Shown in pieces: positions 61,201 to 64,000 of a stretch of 64,000 nucleotides of DNA (within the stretch, counting starts at the first letter, position 1; each line of letters begins with the position of its first letter). The DNA is from Brachypodius melanocephalos. Its lineage: Eukaryota; Chordata; Aves; Passeriformes; Pycnonotidae. The notes beneath the pieces were generated by a model. That model worked only from the letters and a program-made list of their open reading frames with translations, was not told the DNA's origin and searched no databases. Location: contig VZSR01003022.1 of assembly GCA_013398615.1 (NCBI GenBank), positions 2,497,537 to 2,561,536 on the forward strand, read 5' to 3'. The translations under genes were made by a program, and so were the position numbers.

Positions 61201-63733
61201 CTCATTATTTCCTCCCAATACTGGTTTAGTAAGGAAACTTATGTAAGGAAAAAATAGATTTTAATCTTATTCCTTCAGTATGACCAGTGAGCTAAATTAG
61301 TATTTAAGACAGTAACAGTAATGTAGGAAATGTATTTTCAGTTCAGATGAAAGACCTCCAGGATGACACAGCATCACAAAACACACAAGTCATTATTTCA
61401 GCTTCCATGTACTGATCTCAGATCGACAAGAAACAAACCCTATTTCCCCAGGGAGCTACAGAAAGGAAACACAGAAAAGAACATGGACTGAAGGTTGTAA
61501 ACAAAAAATCCCAAACATCCAGGATCACAGGCCTTGTGTCCTGATCCTATTTTATTTAGAAAAGCATCAATGGTTGTGTATTATACTTGAGCCTCCTCAT
61601 TTTTAGAGTGGTTTCAGTTACTCCTACAGAACACAAAATAACTCAGCTGCTATTTCAGAAAGCACATCAGAGTTTTTCTCAGAGAATTTATGGCTGAATT
61701 ATACTTTTCAGCTGATAATGTAATGTTATCCAAAATTATAATAAATTTGAAAGCACACAAAAGCAGTGCATTGCTCCCTTCATGTTAATAGCAACAACAC
61801 TCATTATCACTCATGTTCTCCAGGTACAAGAAATCTCAAATGTAACACAGAAATCCTGCCCAGCTGTTTCATTCTGCCCTCAAAGACACCTCAGACAAGT
61901 TCTCTATGCAAAATCAAGAACTTGAAAGAAAACCGGCACTCACCTAAAGAATATTCTAACCACCACAGGCATTATAGCAACAAAATATGGAGAATTATCA
62001 ACTGCTAAAGGCCAAATTATCCAACCTCTGCCATGGGCAGGGACACCTGGCACCAGACCAGATTGCTCAGATATTTCACTTTCTAAATTAAATGCTTTTC
62101 ACCTTAAACAGAAATAAGTGAGAATTGCCATTTACTAAATACACTTTGCTCAGTTTTAGCTGATGTTTACCAAACAAGTCAAAATTCTCTGCAGCCTATA
62201 ATTAATTCTTCTAAGCTTTTGGTTTAGAAGTTCCAGTTATAAGACATGCCAGCACTTTGAATAAATTGTTAATGCCAAAAGAATATCCTCAGAATTCAAA
62301 TTTCTTTCTTTAATTTCCTTCAGTGATTTGGATACACTCCAGCCTTCTCTGTCTCCAAAGGACAATTTTAAAAGATGAGCTGTGAGGTACCTGAAATGTC
62401 TTTTTATCTTATTACTAAAACCTAACACAATGAACACAGTATGTTAAATTCAGATTGTCTGTAAGCTCTAGCAGGGCAGACAGAAATTGCCTTTATAATT
62501 CAGCTGAGCCTTTGAGAGGACGAGATCAAACTGCCATGGGATTTCTTGGGAAAATTCAGGCAAATAACTGGAGGTGTTAAGGTGATGTAAATAAAACAGC
62601 ATGAGACATATCCATCAGTGCATTTAATACTCAGAATCTGAGCAGTCTGACAGCACAAAAAAGGATTTGCAGCAGAGTTTAACAGAAAATTTAAGCTCCT
62701 TGTTCTGAATAACTCTGGTAACTCACACCAATGCTCACAGAGCTACCAAACACTCTCAGTACCTGTGGACATCATCCAGAGCACTCTGAATTCTCACAAG
62801 AGTTCTCTGAAACCACACAAATTGCAGGTACACCAAAACAGGAGCAGAACACCCTGTAAATGCAACCACAGAGCCACCAGGAGTAGCTTCCAGAACCATC
62901 AGTGACTCCTCACCCTGTCCAGAGGTACAGACAAGAACAACCTTTGGGATAACTGCTCAAGTATTAATCAGAAAAGCCCATTGGAATCCTGAGGAATTCA
63001 AAATATACTTTTTAAAATACCCCTTCTCACACATCTAAGAAACATGCATTCAAAAAACAATGAGATCATGGATAATCCATCAAAGAAAAACATTTCTAAT
63101 TCTGTATTTAACACCACCACATGAAGGAGGAAAATGATTGTACCTTTATATGCTGTCGTGCAGCACTGGAAACAAGAGTGAGCTGTCTCAGACTGTCATT
63201 TATTAACCACTGCCAACCACCTGCAACAGCAAGGAACAGAAACAGCTTTAACTTCTCTTACTTTCTGAACTGCAACATTCTCCATTTAATTTCTCCATAG
63301 ACCAGCAATTATACAGCTCAACCTGTGTCTTTGGTTTTCCAAACTAAATAAGGCTAAATTCCCATGGATTACCATGTCCACAGTGAACACCCAATGCCTG
63401 CTGATGCTGAGTACTGCACATTCCATTTATTGTCAAGTTAACAGCTAGAACCCAAACCTTCAAATTGCACCAGCATCTGCTGCACTATCTTTTTGGTATT
63501 TTTAATGTGTTAGGCAACCCAATCCCATTAATTTGGCTTCTTTGACAAGCATAATTTGTTAATACTTTAATAGAATATAATATTATTATCATAACATAAT
63601 ATAAATATATTTAATTTACTTAATGTGTTAGTTACTACAGTCATGGAAAGTTATTTAAAATAAGACGTACCAATTATTGGATCTCCTCTAAATGGCATCT
63701 TTGATAGCGACAACTTTTCAATTAAAGTGCAGA
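31385..63733 (-). CDS. TBCD: TBCD, 3' half of the gene: join of 15 coding exons (tubulin folding cofactor D)
   Basis: Exons in transcript order (all minus) are 63671-63733, 63144-63220, 60965-61046, 57213-57331, 56721-56812, 55797-55937, 51199-51282, 49404-49562, 48461-48599, 42442-42563, 41503-41580, 36163-36252, 35721-35808, 33968-34077 and 31385-31562. They join in one frame into about 539 residues matching the C-terminal half of TBCD (about 1190 residues in human). TBCD is a cytosolic HEAT/ARM-like solenoid. It takes beta-tubulin from cofactor A, forms a complex with cofactor E and alpha-tubulin, and with cofactor C promotes GTP hydrolysis and heterodimer release; it also binds ARL2. The visible part includes the C-terminal cofactor D domain (roughly exons 55797-55937 to 42442-42563: [44 protein letters not shown]) and the conserved end RKTTASQVYEMLLTYS. 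The start codon lies beyond the window. Recognition is from remembered family sequence. Confidence 0.97.
31563..33967 (-). other. TBCD intron
   Basis: About 2.4 kb between the last two recognised TBCD exons. It holds short A and T runs only. Several AATAAA/ATTAAA motifs occur by AT-richness. No exon or transposon is recognised. Confidence 0.8.
33968..34077 (-). CDS. TBCD: TBCD coding exon (IRKTTASQVYEMLLTYS)
   Basis: The acceptor is CCCTCCCCGCAG|ATCCGC; the donor is AACTG|GTGAGT. The exon has 110 nt: 36 codons plus two bases. The peptide IRKTTASQVYEMLLTYSEVV then EPAMVEQVMAILSDTN is almost identical to human at its start. The exon and its upstream flank are clearly GC-richer than the surrounding introns, and a (CTCTG)n-like pyrimidine-rich repeat lies just upstream of the acceptor in transcript sense. 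Confidence 0.97.
34105..34160 (-). repeat. imperfect (CTCTG)n / (CAGAG)n pentanucleotide repeat near the acceptor
   Basis: On the + strand GCAGAG units repeat with interruptions. On the TBCD sense strand this is a CTCTG-rich, pyrimidine-dominated run ending about 28 nt before exon 33968-34077. It may act as an extended polypyrimidine tract. Confidence 0.8.
34258..34391 (-). mobile_element. CR1 LINE fragment (reverse)
   Basis: The + strand carries the complement of an internal 3' CR1 segment: CAGTGCCCAGCACCCTCTGG, then GAAGAAACTTTCCCTGAAAT, CCAACCCAAACCTGCCCTGA and CACAACCTCAGGCCATTCCC. The match stops abruptly at about 34391, where the CR1 would normally continue, so it is either truncated or interrupted by the next block. 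Confidence 0.85.
34392..34800 (-). mobile_element. possible LTR-type repeat (unclassified)
   Basis: The block begins exactly where the CR1 homology ends and runs to an A12 tract at 34794-34805. It is pyrimidine-rich and has a base composition unlike its flanks. I cannot assign it to a family; the call rests on the sharp CR1 boundary and a general resemblance to songbird LTR fragments. Confidence 0.25.
35721..35808 (-). CDS. TBCD: TBCD coding exon (FQLFLLLCHPFPI)
   Basis: The acceptor is GCTATTTTCTAG|ATTTTGTG; the donor is CCCTATA|GTAAGT. The exon has 88 nt: one base finishing Val plus 29 codons, ending in phase 0. The peptide FCGLIQFQGDMREKVFFQLF then LLLCHPFPI matches the human segment ending LLLCHRFPL. 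Confidence 0.96.
35809..36162 (-). other. TBCD intron (354 bp)
   Basis: A short intron between in-phase exons with nothing else recognised in it. Confidence 0.9.
36163..36252 (-). CDS. TBCD: TBCD coding exon (HPFPVKLFSLCKEEI)
   Basis: The acceptor is CCATTTTCAG|CCATCCC; the donor is GGAGT|GTGAGT. The exon has 90 nt: one base finishing Asn, 29 codons, two bases. The peptide HPFPVKLFSLCKEEIKRSKD then IRKLRSSIG is colinear with human. Confidence 0.95.
36253..41502 (-). other. TBCD intron
   Basis: About 5.2 kb. The part at 38300-38900 is notably GC- and CA-rich compared with its flanks, with many CCAG/CAGC words, but I recognise no exon or repeat family. An A11 run lies near 38060-38070. Confidence 0.85.
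41503..41580 (-). CDS. TBCD: TBCD coding exon (VSVPLLTMLDQMLANGCFD)
   Basis: The acceptor is TTTCCTCAG|GGTGTCTG; the donor is GAGAA|GTGAGT. The exon has 78 nt: one base, 25 codons, two bases. The peptide VSVPLLTMLDQMLANGCFDM then FTEQE matches human [21 protein letters not shown]. Confidence 0.96.
41581..42441 (-). other. TBCD intron with CR1 insertion
   Basis: An 861 bp intron. Nearly a third is a CR1 copy in the orientation opposite to TBCD. Confidence 0.9.
42001..42262 (+). mobile_element. CR1 LINE 3' end (forward)
   Basis: A good copy of the CR1 3' portion: GACAGAACAAAGGGGAATGG, TTTAGATGGGATATTGGGAA, GAGGTCCTGGCACAGGGTGC, CCAGAGAAGCTGTGGCTGCC, TCCCTGGCAGTGTCCAAAGC, ending near AACCCAACCCATTCTAC. 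This family and layout are typical of bird genomes and are the main clue to the organism. It is antisense to TBCD. Confidence 0.93.
42442..42563 (-). CDS. TBCD: TBCD coding exon (SLFDYMKKIQSDP)
   Basis: The acceptor is TTCTGTTGCAG|CTCAGATAC; the donor is GACCG|GTAATG. The exon has 122 nt: 40 codons plus two bases. The peptide is LRYSAQSLFDYMKKIQSDP, then SALEGFCETLLKVFEDNLRND, colinear with human. A second AG nine bases into the exon (CTCAG) could act as an alternative in-frame acceptor removing three codons. Confidence 0.96.
42640..43010 (-). mobile_element. possible LTR-derived repeat (unclassified)
   Basis: On the minus strand a TTAAATAA box (near 42764) is followed about 95 nt later by AATAAACAACCGAGTCC (near 42655-42672), the spacing of a promoter and polyadenylation signal in a retroviral-type LTR. 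The left end carries a GAA/GAAGAA-rich patch (42880-42925). No internal coding region or second LTR is seen, so at most this is a solo LTR. Confidence 0.35.
43698..43930 (+). mobile_element. CR1 LINE 3' end (forward)
   Basis: The segment contains TTTAGATGGGATATTGGGAA, GTGAGGCCCTGGCACAGGGT, GAGAAGCTGTGGCTGCCCCT, CAGTGTCCAAGGCCAGGCTG and GGTCCCTTCCAGCCCAAAGC, ending at ATTCCATGATC, the CR1 3' tail. It shares its start point with the copy at 42001-42262 but has different substitutions, so they are separate insertions. It is antisense to TBCD. Confidence 0.93.
44838..44940. repeat. A/C-rich low-complexity tract with (AAAAC)n and C runs
   Basis: The + strand reads as A runs broken by C runs, with (CAAAA) repeats at about 44875-44900, then C10 and C7. 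The minus strand, which is TBCD sense, therefore has G7 and G10 runs separated by T7, which could support a G-quadruplex. Confidence 0.85.
45733..45832. other. assembly gap (100 N)
   Basis: Exactly 100 N, the usual placeholder for a gap of unknown size, preceded by an A run. It is inside a TBCD intron and removes no recognised coding sequence. The true length is unknown. Confidence 0.99.
48461..48599 (-). CDS. TBCD: TBCD coding exon ([22 protein letters not shown])
   Basis: The acceptor is CCTTTTTCAG|GGCGGAG; the donor is ACCACG|GTGAGA. The exon has 139 nt: one base finishing Arg plus 46 codons, ending in phase 0. The peptide contains [20 protein letters not shown] and YHVLLGLSVSVGGLTETT, a nearly invariant part of the C-terminal domain. 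Confidence 0.97.
48600..49403 (-). other. TBCD intron
   Basis: An 804 bp intron holding a (TA)n microsatellite at 49258-49289 and nothing else recognised. Confidence 0.9.
49258..49289. repeat. (AT)16 microsatellite
   Basis: About 32 bp of uninterrupted AT dinucleotides, followed by GTATATGTAT. It lies about 115 bp from exon 49404-49562. Confidence 0.95.
49404..49562 (-). CDS. TBCD: TBCD coding exon ([15 protein letters not shown])
   Basis: The acceptor is CCTTATAG|CTGCAAGC; the donor is CCAAG|GTAAGG. The exon has 159 nt: one base, 52 codons, two bases. The peptide includes [37 protein letters not shown] and PHIPHREELERIFP, closely matching human TBCD. The acceptor has a short pyrimidine tract. 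Confidence 0.97.
49563..51198 (-). other. TBCD intron with long pentanucleotide tract
   Basis: A 1.6 kb intron, about a fifth of which is the pyrimidine tract at 50747-51060. The rest is unremarkable AT-rich sequence. Confidence 0.9.
50747..51060. repeat. (CCTTT)34 microsatellite within a ~310 bp pyrimidine tract
   Basis: Positions 50751-50920 are 34 uninterrupted CCTTT units, followed by four CCTCT units (50921-50940) and a degenerate C/T run to about 51060 with only an A near 50946 and a G near 51012. On the TBCD sense strand it is (AAAGG)n, a homopurine run. The mirror-like pyrimidine/purine structure could form a triplex (H-DNA). Because the array is pure, its length in the assembly may not be exact. 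Confidence 0.97.
51199..51282 (-). CDS. TBCD: TBCD coding exon (VREAAMSSLMEVTLLL)
   Basis: The acceptor is TGTCTCCACAG|GGTGCG; the donor is AACAT|GTACGTAC. The exon has 84 nt: one base finishing Trp, 27 codons, two bases. The peptide is VREAAMSSLMEVTLLLVQKE then AELIHAN. The donor lies only about 140 bp upstream (in transcript sense) of the long (CCTTT)n/(AAAGG)n tract. Confidence 0.96.
52737..52768 (+). repeat. A-rich simple repeat
   Basis: A runs broken by single G bases. No attached retroposon body is recognised. Confidence 0.85.
54533..54630 (+). repeat. diverged tandem duplication (period about 42 bp)
   Basis: CCAACAAATAAAAGACAACT at 54558 recurs as CCAACAAATAGAAGACAACT at 54600, each followed by GAAATTAC or CGAATTAC. 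The preceding CAGCATTTTACTC at 54533 recurs at 54585, so two units differ by an indel of about 10 bp. Confidence 0.85.
55797..55937 (-). CDS. TBCD: TBCD coding exon (CQTVGVK ... [11 protein letters not shown]), start of cofactor D C-terminal domain
   Basis: The acceptor is CTGTTTTTGCAG|GGTTTGCC; the donor is GGATG|GTAAGG. The exon has 141 nt: one base, 46 codons, two bases. The peptide contains VCQTVGVKGDGS, NVDQIYGTLL and [12 protein letters not shown]. The [11 protein letters not shown] block is near invariant in vertebrate TBCD. The exon has more CpG than its introns. Confidence 0.97.
55938..56720 (-). other. TBCD intron (783 bp)
   Basis: AT-rich intron; nothing else recognised. Confidence 0.9.
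56721..56812 (-). CDS. TBCD: TBCD coding exon (SPEDVSFAEARRD)
   Basis: The acceptor is TTTTTGCAG|GTTTTAGAAGG; the donor is GCAAA|GTAGGT. The exon has 92 nt: 30 codons plus two bases. The peptide includes ISPEDVSFAEARRDALIAIA, matching human SPEDVSFAESRRD. Confidence 0.96.
56813..57212 (-). other. TBCD intron (400 bp)
   Basis: Short intron; nothing else recognised. Confidence 0.9.
57213..57331 (-). CDS. TBCD: TBCD coding exon (RCGFSRALGALP)
   Basis: The acceptor is TTTTTTCCAG|ATGAGCTG; the donor is CAACAG|GTGAGA. The exon has 119 nt: two bases plus 39 codons, ending in phase 0. The peptide contains ELVTQYVSELQNSEEM and RCGFSRALGALPRFLLKGR, among the best conserved stretches of the protein. 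Confidence 0.97.
58082..58133 (+). repeat. 27 bp tandem duplication, AT-rich
   Basis: GGTTTTAATTTTTAAGAAAA starts at 58082 and again at 58109, followed each time by TTTTTA or TTTTA. The two units are nearly identical, suggesting a recent duplication. Confidence 0.9.
60256..60283 (+). repeat. A-rich simple repeat
   Basis: A runs broken by single G bases (AAAAG type). Confidence 0.8.
60965..61046 (-). CDS. TBCD: TBCD coding exon (AVSALAALCNEFY)
   Basis: The acceptor is TTTGTTGCAG|GAATCTGC; the donor is CAGG|GTAATG. The exon has 82 nt: 27 codons plus one base that forms GAT (Asp) with the next exon. The peptide ESAVSALAALCNEFYINEEG then EADPALQ is a HEAT-like helix followed by a conserved acidic loop. 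Confidence 0.96.
61047..63143 (-). other. TBCD intron
   Basis: About 2.1 kb; contains one short CR1 remnant (62021-62071). Confidence 0.9.
62021..62071 (-). mobile_element. short CR1 LINE remnant (reverse)
   Basis: CTGCCATGGGCAGGGACACC followed by TGGCACCAGACCAGATTGCTC matches the complement of the CR1 segment with GAGCAACCTGGTCTAGTGGAAGGTGTCCCTGCCCATGGCAG. Only about 50 bp is recognisable. Confidence 0.7.
63144..63220 (-). CDS. TBCD: TBCD coding exon (GWQWLINDSLR)
   Basis: The acceptor is GCTGTTGCAG|GTGGTTGG; the donor is AAAG|GTACAA. The exon has 77 nt: two bases plus 25 codons, ending in phase 0. The peptide starts GWQWLINDSLRQLTLVSS and ends RQHIK, colinear with human TBCD. Confidence 0.96.
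63221..63670 (-). other. TBCD intron (450 bp)
   Basis: AT-rich, with an ATTATTATCATAACATAATATAAATATATTTAA-like stretch around 63575-63620; nothing else recognised. Confidence 0.9.
63671..63733 (-). CDS. TBCD: TBCD coding exon (IEKLSLSKMPFRGD)
   Basis: The acceptor is TTTTCTTACAG; the donor is ATTG|GTACGT. The exon has 63 nt: two bases finish the previous codon, 20 codons follow, then one base. The peptide CTLIEKLSLSKMPFRGDPII matches the human segment VLIEKLSLSKMPFRGD. It is the most 5' TBCD exon in the window. Confidence 0.96.
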
Positions 63734-64000
63734 CTGTAAGAAAATAAGTTTGATAACAAGATAAATATTCCCCCAGAAAAGAGAAATTGTAGCAATTTTG
63801 AAGAGTCAACCACAGAAAGTTACATTAGCAATAACTTTAATTTGAAAAATATCTGCAAATAGATGTTCAAAGTAAGGGAAATTAAAAAGTGAAAGGAAAT
63901 TGCATTTGTACAAGAATCCCTAGGATGCAGATGGGAGTTAGTCCCATCATTCATGCAAATCCCTCTGTTTGGTGGGATGTTTTCCCCCTGTGCCATTCAA
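63734..64000 (-). other. TBCD intron, continues beyond the window
   Basis: No exon matching the preceding part of TBCD is seen in these 267 bases. Confidence 0.8.

Noticed and set aside
1..64000. tRNA, rRNA, CRISPR, operon or phage-like systems
   Set aside because: No direct-repeat/spacer array, no cloverleaf with conserved A and B boxes noticed, and the gene structure is plainly eukaryotic with introns.

Overview
The window is nuclear DNA from a vertebrate, most likely a bird. It has AT-leaning introns with short exons bounded by GT/AG, CR1 LINE 3' ends of avian type, pure microsatellites, one assembly gap of 100 Ns, and no operon-like layout. It holds the 3' parts of two convergent genes and no complete gene. 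I found no bacterial, CRISPR, phage or novel multigene system.

The left part (about 1-28408, + strand) is the 3' half of B3GNTL1, a putative glycosyltransferase of family GT2. Five coding exons (7354-7478, 15177-15312, 24564-24632, 25807-25881, 28328-28408) join in one frame into 161 residues ending at a TGA. The upstream exons lie left of the window, and 1-7353 is intron. A short convergent intergenic space follows (28409-31384), holding the presumed 3' UTRs of both genes.

The right part (31385-64000, - strand) is the 3' half of TBCD, tubulin folding cofactor D. Fifteen coding exons run right to left from 63733 to 31385. All splice junctions are in phase with no missing exon, and they give about 539 residues of the C-terminal half of this HEAT-repeat tubulin chaperone. 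Its 5' exons lie beyond 64000. The tail-to-tail order B3GNTL1/TBCD is also that of human 17q25.3.

The remaining sequence is intronic. It contains six CR1 fragments in both orientations, two possible LTR-derived blocks, a pure (CCTTT)34 tract inside a roughly 310 bp pyrimidine block, an A/C-rich tract with long G runs on the TBCD sense strand, AT-rich inverted and tandem repeats, and a few stretches that look like conserved non-coding DNA. The points most worth checking are the end of the TBCD reading frame, where a good splice donor sits just where homology stops, the pentanucleotide tract, and a possible 3' UTR intron in B3GNTL1.
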